Of a stretch of DNA of 59,590 nucleotides, positions 20,269-29,580 are shown piece by piece. Position 1 is the stretch's first letter; each line of letters begins with the position of its first letter. The stretch comes from Microbacterium paulum (lineage in GTDB: Bacteria > Actinomycetota > Actinomycetes > Actinomycetales > Microbacteriaceae). A program made the position numbers and the translations under genes. Under the pieces are notes generated by a model. The model made no database searches. It was not told the DNA's origin and saw only the letters and a list, made by a program, of their open reading frames with translations. The stretch covers positions 1 to 59,590 of the forward strand of contig NZ_JAAGRY010000012.1 of the NCBI RefSeq assembly GCF_015707995.1. The letters are read 5' to 3'.

Positions 20269-20942
20269 CGCGAGCCTCCTTCGGGGGTCTCGGTGGACTC
20301 GGGAGTCGCGGGGATGTCGGTTGCGGACGATGTCGGTGCGGCGAAGGCGAGCAGACGCTGCACGTGCCGCGCGAGGATGTCGGTTTCGAGGTTGACGAGG
20401 TCGCCGGGTCGGCGAAGGCCCAGCGTCGTCACCTCGAGGGTCTCGGGGATGAGCGACACCTCGAACCACGGGGCCGGGTCAGAGGCATCCGACACCGCGC
20501 TCACCGTCAGCGAGACGCCGTCGACCGTGATCGATCCCTTGTCGACGACGAGGGGCGCGAGCTCAGTCGGCAGAGACACCCGCACGACCTGCCACTGCGC
20601 GCCGGGTACGACCGCGAGCACCTCGCCCGTGCCGTCGACGTGGCCCTGCACGATGTGACCGCCGAGGCGGGTGTGCGCGGCGAGGGCGCGCTCGAGGTTC
20701 ACCGGGGTGCCCGCGGCGAGGCCGCGGAGGCTCGTGACGGCGAGGGTCTGATGCATGACGTCGGCGGTGAACCAGTCCTCGCCCTGGTCGACGACGGTGA
20801 GGCACACGCCGCTGACAGCGATCGAGTCGCCGTGCGAGGCATCCGACACCGCGCGCGGACCGCGCACGGTCACCCGCACGCCGTCGCCTGACGGCTCGAC
20901 GGCGGTGATCTCGCCGCGCTCTTCGATGATCCCGGTGAACAT
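20265..20942 (-). CDS. ribE: riboflavin synthase, alpha chain
   Basis: 225 residues made of two tandem lumazine-binding domains. It opens with MFTGIIEERGEI, the family N-terminus, and has GDSIAVSGVCLTV in the first repeat and KGSITVDGVSLTV in the second, plus LGGHIVQGHVDGTG. It dismutates two lumazine molecules to riboflavin. It is followed by ribBA with an ATGA overlap and preceded by ribD with a 2-nt gap. Confidence 0.97.
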   Translation of the reverse strand: MFTGIIEERGEITAVEPSGDGVRVTVRGPRAVSDASHGDSIAVSGVCLTVVDQGEDWFTADVMHQTLAVTSLRGLAAGTPVNLERALAAHTRLGGHIVQGHVDGTGEVLAVVPGAQWQVVRVSLPTELAPLVVDKGSITVDGVSLTVSAVSDASDPAPWFEVSLIPETLEVTTLGLRRPGDLVNLETDILARHVQRLLAFAAPTSSATDIPATPESTETPEGGSR

Positions 20943-20944
20943 GG

Positions 20945-22015
20945 TCAGTCTTCTTCCTTCGAGAGGGCCTCGGGTGCGGCGACGACGAGCAGGTCGTCGC
21001 CCAGGCACGCGAGGTCGGTCACGGTCAGCCGCCGCTGCGCGGCGATGGTCGGCACGCCCAGGTCGCCGGTGGCGAGGCGGTCACCGCCGAGGAGCGTCGG
21101 TGCGAGATAGATGAGCAGCTCGTCGACGAGACCCGCGCGCACGAACGACGAGGCGAGGGTCGGGCCGCCCTCGACGAACACCCGCTGTGCGCCCAGTTCG
21201 CGCAGCCGGTCGAGTAAGTCGGCGAGGTCGTCGCCCTCGTCTTGCATGAACGGCACCGGATGACGGCGCACGGCCGCGTCTTGCGGCACGGCGCGCGTGC
21301 CGACGACGACGGGGCGCGGCTGGTGCTCGTAGAGCGAGCCGTCGGGTCGGCGCGCGGTGAGGGCGGGGTCGTCGGCGAGCAGGGTGCCGGTGCCCACGAC
21401 GATCGCGTCGGCCGCGGCGCGGCGCACGTGCACGTCGGCGCGGGCGGCGGGCCCGGTGATCCACTGGCTGGTGCCGTCGGATGCCGCGGCGCGCCCGTCG
21501 AGCGACTGCGCCCACTTCACGGTGACGTGCGGGCGGCCGAGCCGCTGCACGGTGAGCCACGAGTCGAGAAGGGCTCGGCCTTCGTCGCCCAGCACGCCCG
21601 CCTCGACGTCGACGCCGGCGGACCGCAGACGCGCGCCGCCGCCGCCGGAGAGGGCCCCCGGGTCATGCACCGCGTAGACGACCCGGCCGACGCCGGCCTC
21701 GAGCAGCGCCACCGCGCAGGGACCGGTGCGCCCGGTGTGGTTGCAGGGCTCGAGCGTCACGACCGCCGTCGCGCCCCGCGCCGCCTCGGCGCCGTGCGTG
21801 GCGGCGAGGTTCGTCAGCGCGTCGATCTCGGCGTGCGGTGTGCCGGCACCGCGGTGCCAGCCCTCGGCGAGCACCTCGCCGGCGGGAGAGAGGATGACCG
21901 CGCCGACCTGCGGGTTCACGCCGCGCGGTCCGTTCAGGGCCAGCTGCAGCGCACGGCGCATCGCACGCTCTACGGCGCGCTGCGTCGCGTCGGGCTCGCG
22001 TTCGGCCTCTGGCAT
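20945..22015 (-). CDS. ribD: bifunctional riboflavin deaminase / reductase
   Basis: 356 residues. The N-terminal cytidine-deaminase-like domain carries the zinc site HAEIDAL and LEPCNHTGRTGPC. The C-terminal reductase domain carries VTVKWAQSLDGRAA, SQWITGPAARADVHVRR and VFVEGGPTLASSFV. It deaminates the pyrimidinone and reduces the ribosyl side chain. The ATG at 22015 follows GAAGGA, and the FMN riboswitch ends about 80 nt upstream, consistent with translational or transcriptional control of the whole rib operon from here. Confidence 0.96.
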   Translation of the reverse strand: MPEAEREPDATQRAVERAMRRALQLALNGPRGVNPQVGAVILSPAGEVLAEGWHRGAGTPHAEIDALTNLAATHGAEAARGATAVVTLEPCNHTGRTGPCAVALLEAGVGRVVYAVHDPGALSGGGGARLRSAGVDVEAGVLGDEGRALLDSWLTVQRLGRPHVTVKWAQSLDGRAAASDGTSQWITGPAARADVHVRRAAADAIVVGTGTLLADDPALTARRPDGSLYEHQPRPVVVGTRAVPQDAAVRRHPVPFMQDEGDDLADLLDRLRELGAQRVFVEGGPTLASSFVRAGLVDELLIYLAPTLLGGDRLATGDLGVPTIAAQRRLTVTDLACLGDDLLVVAAPEALSKEED

Positions 22016-22092
22016 CCGTCGTCCTTCGTGAAGGCTCCGGGGCGGGCGATGCGCGGTCTGCGCGGCAGGCGTCGCGAACGGCGCCGCCCGTG

Positions 22093-22246
22093 CTGCCTCC
22101 CATCCGGACTCGCGCCGCCTTCTCAAAAGAAGGGCGTCGCATCACCGTCGGTCCCGGAATTCCACCGGGTCGACCCGCCCGATCTCTCGATCGGAGGGGC
22201 TCGCGGACTGTCACCGCCGGTTCGGATTCTCACCGACCCCGGAGCA
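22093..22246 (-). promoter_or_regulatory. FMN riboswitch (RFN element)
   Basis: Read on the minus strand, the conserved blocks appear in order: TCGGTGAGAATCCGAACCGG, CGGTGACAGTCCGCGA, GGTGGAATTCCGGGACCGAC, GGTGATGCGAC, then AGTCCGGATGGGAGGCAGCA. A variable hairpin (CGCCCTTCTTTTGAGAAGGCG) sits in the usual variable arm. It lies in the ribD leader. A TAGGAT about 15 nt before it is a plausible -10. FMN binding should shut down rib expression. Confidence 0.95.
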
Positions 22247-22465
22247 CGTTGTTCTGTTCTCGATCCTACTCAACGCACCGCGCGGCGTTTCATTCCGTGT
22301 CGGGCGCACGCGGGCGCTCGCCGCCGCGCACCGGCTCGCACGACGCTCGGCAATCACCCACCTCGGTCGCGATAGCGTGAGAACTCCCGCGTACCCACCG
22401 GCACGACCCCCCGCCTGTCGCGTGGAACGGGAGTCCGGATCATCACCGCTCGACGAGGAGGCGAC
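22247..22465. promoter_or_regulatory. divergent promoter region of the rib operon and glpK
   Basis: The minus strand carries TAGGAT near 22262, a likely -10 for the riboswitch transcript. The plus strand carries GATAGCGT near 22370 as a weak -10 candidate for glpK, and GAGGAG 5 nt before the glpK GTG. I see no gene and no obvious operator here. Confidence 0.45.
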
Positions 22466-24001
22466 GTGCCGCAGCACGTGATCGCGATCGACCAGGGCAC
22501 GACCTCGACGCGTGCGATCGTCTTCGACGCGGCGGCTCGGCCCGTGGCCAGTGCCCAGCGCGAGCACGCGCAGATCTTTCCGCGCGCCGGCCGGGTCGAG
22601 CACGACCCCATCGAGATCTGGGCGAACGCGCAAGAGGTGATCGCCCACGCGCTGCGCGACGCCGGGCTCACCGCCGCCGACGTCGCCGCCGTCGGCGTCA
22701 CCAACCAGCGCGAGACCGCGATCGTGTGGGACCGGCGCACCGGCCAGCCGATCCACAACGCGCTCGTCTGGCAAGACACGCGCACCCAGCCGCGCATCGA
22801 CCGCCTCATCGCGCGCCGCGGCGTCGGCGCGTTCGCCGAGCAGACCGGACTGCCGCTGGCCACGTACTTCTCCGCGTCGAAGATCGCGTGGATCCTCGAC
22901 AACGTCGACGGGGCCCGGGAGGCCGCCGCAGCGGGCGATCTGCTCTTCGGCACGCCCGACACCTGGGTGGTCTGGAACCTCACGGGCGGCGTCGACGGAG
23001 GCATCCACGTCACCGACGTCACGAACGCGTCGCGCACCCTGCTGATGGACCTGCGCACCCTCGACTGGTCGGACGACCTGCTCTCGGTGTGGGACATTCC
23101 GCGCGCCATGCTGCCCGAGATCCGTTCGTCGTCGGAGGTGTTCGGCGACGTGCGGCAGCCGGCAGCACTCGCGGGGGTGCCGATCGCCGGAATCCTCGGC
23201 GACCAGCAGGCGGCGGCGTTCGGCCAGACCGCGTTCGAGGCGGGCGAATCGAAGAATACCTACGGCACCGGCAACTTCTTGCTCGTGAACACCGGCACCG
23301 ACATCGTGCGCTCGGCGGCGGGCCTCATCACGACCGTCGCGTACCAGGTCGGCGACGACGCCCCGCGCTACGCCCTCGAGGGCTCGATCGCCGTCACCGG
23401 TTCGCTCGTGCAGTGGCTGCGCGACAACCTCGGCGTGATCCGCACGTCCGATGAGGTCGAGCAGCTCGCGGCATCGGTCGCAGACAACGGCGGCGCCTAT
23501 TTCGTGCCCGCCTTCTCGGGACTGTTCGCCCCGTACTGGCGGCCCGAGGCGCGGGGTGCGCTCGTCGGCCTCACCGGGTACGTCACGAAGGCGCATCTCG
23601 CCCGCGCGGTGCTCGAATCGACCGCTTTCCAGTCGCGCGACGTGATCGAGGCGGTCGTGGCCGATGCGGGCCGCCCGCTCACCCTGCTGCGCGTCGACGG
23701 CGGCATGACGCGCGACGCGCTGCTGATGCAGTTCCAGGCCGACATCCTCGGCATCCCCGTGGTGCGCCCGAAAGTCGTCGAGACGACCTCGCTCGGCGTC
23801 GCCTACGCCGCCGGGCTCGCGGTCGGCGTCTGGTCGTCGCTCGACGAGCTGCGCGCGCACTGGCAAGAAGACGTGCGGTTCGAGCCGCGGATGGGCGCCG
23901 AAGAGCGCAGCCGCCGCTACCGGCAGTGGAAGAAAGCGGTCGCCAAGTCGATCGACTGGGTCGACGACGACGCCCGCATCCTCATGGGTACGACCGACTG
24001 A
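22466..24001 (+). CDS. glpK: glycerol kinase
   Basis: 511 residues, FGGY family. It phosphorylates glycerol with ATP to sn-glycerol-3-phosphate. Marks: [16 protein letters not shown] (phosphate-1 loop), ALVWQDTRT, the glycerol contacts in [31 protein letters not shown] and [19 protein letters not shown]. The GTG start has a good GAGGAG. There is no glpF or glpD beside it, so glycerol entry must be coded elsewhere. It ends 15 nt from the convergent Fpg-like gene. Confidence 0.97.
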   Translation: MPQHVIAIDQGTTSTRAIVFDAAARPVASAQREHAQIFPRAGRVEHDPIEIWANAQEVIAHALRDAGLTAADVAAVGVTNQRETAIVWDRRTGQPIHNALVWQDTRTQPRIDRLIARRGVGAFAEQTGLPLATYFSASKIAWILDNVDGAREAAAAGDLLFGTPDTWVVWNLTGGVDGGIHVTDVTNASRTLLMDLRTLDWSDDLLSVWDIPRAMLPEIRSSSEVFGDVRQPAALAGVPIAGILGDQQAAAFGQTAFEAGESKNTYGTGNFLLVNTGTDIVRSAAGLITTVAYQVGDDAPRYALEGSIAVTGSLVQWLRDNLGVIRTSDEVEQLAASVADNGGAYFVPAFSGLFAPYWRPEARGALVGLTGYVTKAHLARAVLESTAFQSRDVIEAVVADAGRPLTLLRVDGGMTRDALLMQFQADILGIPVVRPKVVETTSLGVAYAAGLAVGVWSSLDELRAHWQEDVRFEPRMGAEERSRRYRQWKKAVAKSIDWVDDDARILMGTTD

Positions 24002-24016
24002 CCGGCGCCCGTCTGG

Positions 24017-24889
24017 CTACTTCAGCAGCCGCGACAGCCGCCGGTCGGCGAGCAGCTTGCCGCCCGTCTGGCAGGTCGGGCAGTACTCGAGCGAGTTGTC
24101 GGCGAAGAACACCGACCGCACTTCGTCACCGCACACCGGGCACGCCTCACCGCGCCGTCCGTGCACGGCCATGCCGCGTCGCTTGGCGTCTTTGAGGTCG
24201 GCGGGCGGGCGGCCGGATGCCTGGGCCACCGCATCGGTCAGCGTCGCCCGGAGCGCTGTGTAGAGCCGGTCGACCTCGTCGTCGCCGAGGCTCGCGGCCA
24301 GCGCGTACGGAGACATCTTCGCCGCGTGCAGGATCTCGTCGGAGTAGGCGTTGCCGATCCCCGCGACGATCGACTGGTCGCGCAGCACGCCCTTGATCTG
24401 CGTGCGGCGGCCCGTGAGCAGCCCGGCGAGGGTGTCACGTGTGAAGTCGGCGCTCAGCGGATCGGGCCCGAGCCGTGCGATCCCCGGCACCTCGCCCGGG
24501 CTTCGGGTGACGTACACGGCGAGCGACTTCTTGGTGCCCGCCTCGGTGAGATCGAATCCCGATCCGTCGTCGAGGCCGATGCGGAGGGCGATCGGCGTCT
24601 TGCCCGGCCGGATCACCGTCGCGGGCAGCTGCTCGTACCAGCGCAGCCAGCCCGCCTTGGCGAGATGGAAGACGAGGTGCACGGGCGAGCCCGAGGCATC
24701 CGTCGTCAGATCGACGAACTTGCCGTGCCGCGTGCTGCGTGTGATGGTCGTCCCGACGAGGGCGTCGAGCGGGGGATCGTACGTCTTCAGCGCCGCGATG
24801 TTCGCGAGGGTCGCCTTCGTGATCGCATGCCCGACGGCGCGCTCGGCGAGAAAGTCGACGAGCCCCTGCACCTCGGGCATCTCGGGCAT
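24017..24889 (-). CDS. Fpg/Nei-family DNA glycosylase-AP lyase
   Basis: 290 residues. It opens MPEMPEVQG; after Met removal Pro2 and Glu3 are the catalytic dyad, which fixes the ATG at 24889 rather than the one 9 nt downstream. The helix-two-turn-helix region is GVLRDQSIVAGIGNAYSDEILHAAKMSP, and the C-terminal zinc finger has CPVCGDEV and YCPTCQTGGK. The first residues resemble Fpg (MPELPEVE) but the lesion-capping region diverges, and the finger lacks the usual GR ending of Fpg (here TGGKLLADRRLSR). It belongs to the actinobacterial Fpg/Nei-like group; substrate preference (8-oxoG or oxidised pyrimidine) is open. Confidence 0.9.
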   Translation of the reverse strand: MPEMPEVQGLVDFLAERAVGHAITKATLANIAALKTYDPPLDALVGTTITRSTRHGKFVDLTTDASGSPVHLVFHLAKAGWLRWYEQLPATVIRPGKTPIALRIGLDDGSGFDLTEAGTKKSLAVYVTRSPGEVPGIARLGPDPLSADFTRDTLAGLLTGRRTQIKGVLRDQSIVAGIGNAYSDEILHAAKMSPYALAASLGDDEVDRLYTALRATLTDAVAQASGRPPADLKDAKRRGMAVHGRRGEACPVCGDEVRSVFFADNSLEYCPTCQTGGKLLADRRLSRLLK

Positions 24890-24928
24890 GCGCCCATCCT
24901 GACACGGCGCACCGACACGCGGGCGGGG

Positions 24929-25489
24929 TCAGACCACCGGCCAGCGCTGCGGCGTGCGGTCATCGCGCGGTAGGAGGGCTGCTGCCCAACCATCGCGCCG
25001 GCCTTCCTTGGTGATCAGCGCTCTGCGCCGCACGCCCTCGAAGCGGAACCCGAGCGTCTGCGCCACGCGCGCCGACGCGGCGTTGCCGACGGCCGCGTGC
25101 CACTCCATGCGTTCGAGCGCGGCGCCGGTCGGCGCGAAACCCCAGTCGACTACGGCGCGGGCCGCCTCGGTCAACAGACCCCGTCCGCGAGCGGACGCGC
25201 CGAGCCAGTAGCCGAGCTCGCCCGACCCCTTGCCGTCGACCCGGTAGAGCCCGACCACCCCGACCGGCACGCCCGCCTCGCGCACCGCCCACGAGAGTCG
25301 GTCGCCGTCGCGCCACCCGGCCTGGCTCGCCGCGATGAGCTCGTCGGCACCCGCCCGCGTGAAGGGCGACGGCACCGAGGTGTACCGCTGCACGGCGGGG
25401 TCTTGCCCCGCCGCCACGATCGCCTCGGCATCGCCCTCGCCGAGCACGGAGAGCTCGAGTCGGGGCGTCTGCAGCAGCACCGGTTCCAT
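24929..25489 (-). CDS. GNAT N-acetyltransferase (RimJ-like)
   Basis: 186 residues. It starts with LLQTPRLELSVLGEGDAEAI, the RimJ/RimL-type opening, and has LGYWLGASARGRGLLTEAAR, where GRGLLTEA is the acetyl-CoA pyrophosphate loop. The C-terminal half has NAASARVAQTLGFRFEGVRR, also typical of the Acetyltransf_3 group that acetylates protein N-termini or small amines. TACGCT lies 6 nt before the ATG, so it is probably leaderless. Substrate unknown. Confidence 0.85.
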   Translation of the reverse strand: MEPVLLQTPRLELSVLGEGDAEAIVAAGQDPAVQRYTSVPSPFTRAGADELIAASQAGWRDGDRLSWAVREAGVPVGVVGLYRVDGKGSGELGYWLGASARGRGLLTEAARAVVDWGFAPTGAALERMEWHAAVGNAASARVAQTLGFRFEGVRRRALITKEGRRDGWAAALLPRDDRTPQRWPVV

Positions 25490-25562
25490 CCCACGAGCGT
25501 AGTTCGCCCGTGGTGCGGCGTGGCCGGTCGCCCGGCCCCGTCTCACCCCGCTTATGCCGAGC

Positions 25563-26567
25563 TCAGCGGCGGCGCAGCAGCCCGATCTTGTCGTAGACGT
25601 CGCCGAGGGTCCGCTCGGCGACCTCGGCGGCGCGGTCGGCGTTGGACGCCAGAACGCGGTCGAGCTCGGCGGGGTCGGCGAGCAGTTCGAGCGCGCGCTC
25701 GCGCACGGGGCCGAACTCGTTCACGACGACCTCGGCGAGACCCTTCTTGAAGTCGCCGTAGCCGCGACCGGCGTACTCGTCTTCGATCGAGGGGATCTGG
25801 CGCCCTGTGAGGGCGGCGTAGATCGTCAGCAGGTTCGAGACGCCGGGCTTCGACTCACGGTCGTAGCGCACGGTGCCGTCGTTGTCGGTGACGGCGCGCA
25901 TGACCTTCTTGGCCGAGACCGCCGGGTCGTCGAGCATCCACAGCACGCCGGCATCCGACTCGGCCGACTTCGACATCTTCGCGGTCGGGTTCTGCAGGTC
26001 GTAGATGCGGGCGGTGTCTTTCTGGATCACCGGAATGGGCACGGTGAAGGTTTCGCCGTAGCGCGCGTTGAACCGCTCGGCGAGGTCGCGGGTGAGCTCG
26101 ACGTGCTGCTTCTGGTCGTCGCCGACCGGCACGATGTCGGTCTGGTAGAGCAGGATGTCGGCGGCCATCAGCACCGGGTAGGTGAACAGGCCCACGTTCG
26201 TCTGGTCGGCGCCGTAGCGGCTCGACTTGTCTTTGAACTGCGTCATGCGCCCGGCTTCACCGAATCCGGTGATCGTCGACAGCACCCACTGCAGCTCGGC
26301 GTGCGCGGCCACGTGCGACTGCACGTACAGGGTCGACCGCGACGGCTCGATCCCCGCGGCGATGTACTGCGCGGCGGTGCGGCGGGTCTTCTCGCGGAGC
26401 TCTGCCGGGTCGTTCGGCTGAGTGAGGGCGTGCAGGTCGACGACGGAGAAGAACGCGTCGTAGGCATCCTGCAGATCGCGCCACTGCAGGAGCGCACCGA
26501 TGTAGTTGCCGACCTGGAGGGAGTCGGCAGACGGCTGCATTCCGGAGTAGAGGCGAGGTTTGGTCAC
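25563..26567 (-). CDS. trpS: tryptophanyl-tRNA synthetase
   Basis: 334 residues, class Ic. The HIGH-equivalent is [16 protein letters not shown], the KMSKS loop is exact ([11 protein letters not shown]), and the tryptophan pocket shows [10 protein letters not shown] and [13 protein letters not shown]. The GTG start has TAGACT 6 nt upstream and no Shine-Dalgarno sequence, a leaderless arrangement. It is transcribed alone, 75 bp after the GNAT gene and 90 bp before the end of the exonuclease gene. Confidence 0.97.
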   Translation of the reverse strand: MTKPRLYSGMQPSADSLQVGNYIGALLQWRDLQDAYDAFFSVVDLHALTQPNDPAELREKTRRTAAQYIAAGIEPSRSTLYVQSHVAAHAELQWVLSTITGFGEAGRMTQFKDKSSRYGADQTNVGLFTYPVLMAADILLYQTDIVPVGDDQKQHVELTRDLAERFNARYGETFTVPIPVIQKDTARIYDLQNPTAKMSKSAESDAGVLWMLDDPAVSAKKVMRAVTDNDGTVRYDRESKPGVSNLLTIYAALTGRQIPSIEDEYAGRGYGDFKKGLAEVVVNEFGPVRERALELLADPAELDRVLASNADRAAEVAERTLGDVYDKIGLLRRR

Positions 26568-26657
26568 CGCCCCAGTCTATTCCGCGGATGCCTCGTGCCC
26601 CGCCGCGCCCGCAGACCCCGCCGCGCCCGCAGAGCGGGACCGAGCCCTCGACCCAGA

Positions 26658-27509
26658 TCAGAACACGTAGTCGGCGACGACGGGCGCGTGGTCGCTCCAC
26701 CGGGTGTCCCACGAGCGTGCGCGCACGACGCGGTAGTCGACGACCCGCTCCGCCAGGGCGGGGGTGGCGAGGTGGTAGTCGATGCGCCAGCCCGTGTCGG
26801 TGTCGAACGCCTTGCCGCGGTTCGACCACCACGTGTACGGCCCGTCGACCTCTCCCGCGAAGCGGCGCCCGACGTCGACCCAGCCGAGGCCGGTGCCCGT
26901 CGACCCGTCGACGCCCTCGACCTCTTCGCCCGCCGGTCCGGTGAACCGGTCGAAGTAGGCGCGCTCGCGCGGCAGGAAGCCCGCCTTCTTGACGTTGCCC
27001 TTCCAGTTGCGGATGTCGAGGGTGCGGTGCCCGACGTTCAGGTCACCGGTGATCACCGCGTGCTCGCCGAGCAGGGGCATCCGCGCCGTCATCGCGTCGA
27101 GGAAGGCGTACTTCGCGTCCTGCTTCGGGGTGCCGTCCTCGCCGGTGTGCACATAGGCGCTCACGACGGTGACCCTCCGGCCGGCGACCTCGATGTCGGC
27201 CTCGACCCAGCGCCCGCGCGAGTCGAGCGTCTCGTCGCCGAGGTCGATGCGCCAGATGTCGAGGGGCTCGCGGGCCGCGATCGCGACGCCGGCGCGGCCC
27301 TTGGCGAGGGCCTCGTCGTTCACGATGTGCCAGCCCGGGAGGGCGGCGGCGAGATCGGATGCCTGGGCGCGCACCTCCTGCAGGGTCAGGACATCGACGT
27401 CGGCGGCATCGAGCCACGCGCTCATCCCCTTGCGGACGGCGGCGCGGATGCCGTTGACATTGACGGAGGCGAGGCGAAGGCGGGGGGAAGAGGATGACTC
27501 GATGGGCAC
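26658..27509 (-). CDS. xth: exodeoxyribonuclease III / AP endonuclease
   Basis: 283 residues of the EEP nuclease fold. Catalytic marks: NVNGIRAA, the metal Glu in LTLQEVRAQ, VVSAYVHTGEDG, the Asp/Asn pair in ITGDLNVGHRTLDI, GWRIDYHLA and the terminal SDHAPVVADY with the catalytic Asp-His. This architecture matches ExoIII/ExoA enzymes that cut at abasic sites. Start GTG, with TAGGCT 6 nt upstream and no ribosome binding site, again leaderless. A base-excision partner, the Fpg/Nei glycosylase, lies 2 kb away. Confidence 0.95.
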   Translation of the reverse strand: MPIESSSSPRLRLASVNVNGIRAAVRKGMSAWLDAADVDVLTLQEVRAQASDLAAALPGWHIVNDEALAKGRAGVAIAAREPLDIWRIDLGDETLDSRGRWVEADIEVAGRRVTVVSAYVHTGEDGTPKQDAKYAFLDAMTARMPLLGEHAVITGDLNVGHRTLDIRNWKGNVKKAGFLPRERAYFDRFTGPAGEEVEGVDGSTGTGLGWVDVGRRFAGEVDGPYTWWSNRGKAFDTDTGWRIDYHLATPALAERVVDYRVVRARSWDTRWSDHAPVVADYVF

Positions 27510-27548
27510 CGCAAAAGCCTAATCACGACCGCCGACACGAGCCTCGCG

Positions 27549-28784
27549 TCACCCGAACAGGTCGGTATGCCACCGCGACGCGGGCGCGGGCGCCGCCGCC
27601 TCGACCTCGGCGAGCTCCGCCTCGGCCTCGCGCACCGCCCGCGTCGCGGCGAAGCGCCGGTACCAGGGGGCGTCGGCGCGGTCGTCGCGTGCCGTGCGCA
27701 GGCGCACCTGCGCGGCCAGCAGCAGCGCGGCGTGCTCCTCGCGCAGCCGGTCGGCGTCGCTGAGGTACGCGAGCGGCTCGTCCTCGTCGCTCGCCGCGAC
27801 GGCGATCCACGAGGCGGAGACGAGGATGATGATCCCGATCACGCGGAACCACAGCAGGAGGCCGATGAAGATCGTGAAGGTCGCCAGCAGCGGGTTGCTC
27901 GGGGTGTAGCGGAGCACCCAGCCGGCACCGAGCTGCAGCACGGTCAGCGCGATGCCGCCGAAGAGCCCGCCGGGGCGGATCCGTCGCCAGGTGAGCGACG
28001 TGCCGGTGAGGAAGCGGAACAGCAGCGCCAGCGCCCCGGTGAACACGGCGACGGACACGAGGATCGACACGAGCCCGAGGCCGAGGCGATACCAGCCGGA
28101 GGCGGTGCTCCAGCCGAGCAGCGAGAAGATCCAGCCAAGCGCCCAGGTGCCCGCGAAGCTGACGGCCGAGCCGAGCACCAGCGCGATCCCGAACAGCAGC
28201 GCCGCCACGAAGTCGCGCGCCTTCAGCAGCACGTACGAGCGGTCGTCGAAGGGCAGTCCGAAGATGTCGCGCACTGCGCGGCGGGTGAAGGTCACGAACC
28301 CGATCGAGGTCCAGATCGCGGTGAGCACCGCGACGACACCGGTGACGGCCAGCACGCCCGTCGATCCGGTCGCGATCTCGGTGACCTGCTCGGTCGTGAA
28401 CACCCCGCCCTGACCCTCCGGGCGGATGAGCCCGGGGATGTACGAGTCGATGATCGCGATGAGGCCCTGCACGGCGGCAGGGCTGCCGCCGAGCCACAGA
28501 CCCACGCCCGCGAACGCGACGTAGATCACCGCGAAGAAGGAGAACAGCGCCTGATAGCTCACCCCCGCGGCGAGGAGGAACCCGTTGTGCTGCAGGAAGT
28601 GCCGCCACACCCGCACCGGGAAAAGCGCGAGCGTCTTGCGCGTGATCTCCGTCGCGGCGTTCAGCGGCGCGTCGAATCGCTCCCGCAGGGATGCCTGGGT
28701 GCTCTCCCAGCGCTCGCGCAGCCCCTCCTCTTCCGCGCGCGCCGAATCGGCCGCAGCGCGGGCGGAGGAAGGGTGTTCGCTCAC
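27549..28784 (-). CDS. YihY/virulence-factor BrkB-family inner membrane protein
   Basis: 411 residues with about six helices between residues 60 and 320. The YihY/BrkB marks are HNGFLLAAGVSYQALFSFFAV near the first helix, and PGGLFGGIALTVLQLG and WFRVIGIIILVSASWIAV near the end. A charged N-terminal region of 50 residues and a C-terminal cytosolic tail of about 90 residues (helical, Ala/Arg/Glu-rich) frame the core. Start GTG with TATCCT 6 nt upstream. Function of the family is unsettled despite the older name ribonuclease BN. Confidence 0.88.
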   Translation of the reverse strand: MSEHPSSARAAADSARAEEEGLRERWESTQASLRERFDAPLNAATEITRKTLALFPVRVWRHFLQHNGFLLAAGVSYQALFSFFAVIYVAFAGVGLWLGGSPAAVQGLIAIIDSYIPGLIRPEGQGGVFTTEQVTEIATGSTGVLAVTGVVAVLTAIWTSIGFVTFTRRAVRDIFGLPFDDRSYVLLKARDFVAALLFGIALVLGSAVSFAGTWALGWIFSLLGWSTASGWYRLGLGLVSILVSVAVFTGALALLFRFLTGTSLTWRRIRPGGLFGGIALTVLQLGAGWVLRYTPSNPLLATFTIFIGLLLWFRVIGIIILVSASWIAVAASDEDEPLAYLSDADRLREEHAALLLAAQVRLRTARDDRADAPWYRRFAATRAVREAEAELAEVEAAAPAPASRWHTDLFG

Positions 28785-28815
28785 GTCGTCAGGATAGCGA
28801 GACGGCGCGGCGGGC

Positions 28816-29580
28816 TCAGTGCCGCAGGATCGCCTGCTTGACCTCGGCGATGGCCTTGGTCACCTCGATGCCGCGGGGGCATGCCTCGGTGCAGTTGAAG
28901 GTCGTGCGGCAGCGCCACACGCCCTCCTTGTCGTTGAGGATGTCGAGGCGGGTCGTCGCGGCGTCGTCTCGCGAATCGAAGATGAAGCGGTGCGCGTTGA
29001 CGATCGCGGCGGGGCCGAAGTACTGGCCGTCCGTCCAGAACACCGGGCAGGACGACGTGCACGCCGCGCACAGGATGCACTTGGTCGTGTCGTCGAAGAT
29101 CTCGCGGTCCGCGATCGACTGGATGCGCTCCTTGCCGGCTTCCGGCTTCGAGTTCGCGATGAGGAACGGCTGAACCTCGCGATACGACGCGAAGAAGGGC
29201 TCCATGTCGACGATGAGATCCTTCTCCAGCGGCAGGCCCTTGATCGCCTCGACGTAGATCGGCTTCGCGATGTCGAGGTCCTTGATCAGCGTCTTGCAGG
29301 CCAGCCGGTTGCGGCCGTTGATGCGCATCGCGTCCGATCCGCAGATGCCGTGCGCGCACGACCGGCGGAACGACAGCGACCCGTCGACCTCCCACTTGAT
29401 CTTGTGCAGCGCGTCCAGCACGCGGTCGGTCGGGTAGAGCTCGACGTCGTAGTCGACCCAGCGCGGCTCGGCGTCGACCTCAGGGTCGAATCGGCGGATG
29501 TTGAAGGTGACGAGATACGACTGGATGGGGGCCTCGCCGGTCGATTCCACGACGGCGGCATCGTCGGCGACGAGCGTCAT
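28816..29580 (-). CDS. sdhB: succinate dehydrogenase iron-sulfur subunit
   Basis: 254 residues. All three cluster motifs are present: the [2Fe-2S] set SCAHGICGSDA with the later Cys in NRLACKTL, the [4Fe-4S]/[3Fe-4S] set CILCAACTSSCP, and NCTEACPRGI near the C-terminus. It passes electrons from the SdhA flavin to the membrane quinone site. The ATG overlaps the sdhA stop (TGATG type). Last gene of sdhCDAB. Confidence 0.97.
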   Translation of the reverse strand: MTLVADDAAVVESTGEAPIQSYLVTFNIRRFDPEVDAEPRWVDYDVELYPTDRVLDALHKIKWEVDGSLSFRRSCAHGICGSDAMRINGRNRLACKTLIKDLDIAKPIYVEAIKGLPLEKDLIVDMEPFFASYREVQPFLIANSKPEAGKERIQSIADREIFDDTTKCILCAACTSSCPVFWTDGQYFGPAAIVNAHRFIFDSRDDAATTRLDILNDKEGVWRCRTTFNCTEACPRGIEVTKAIAEVKQAILRH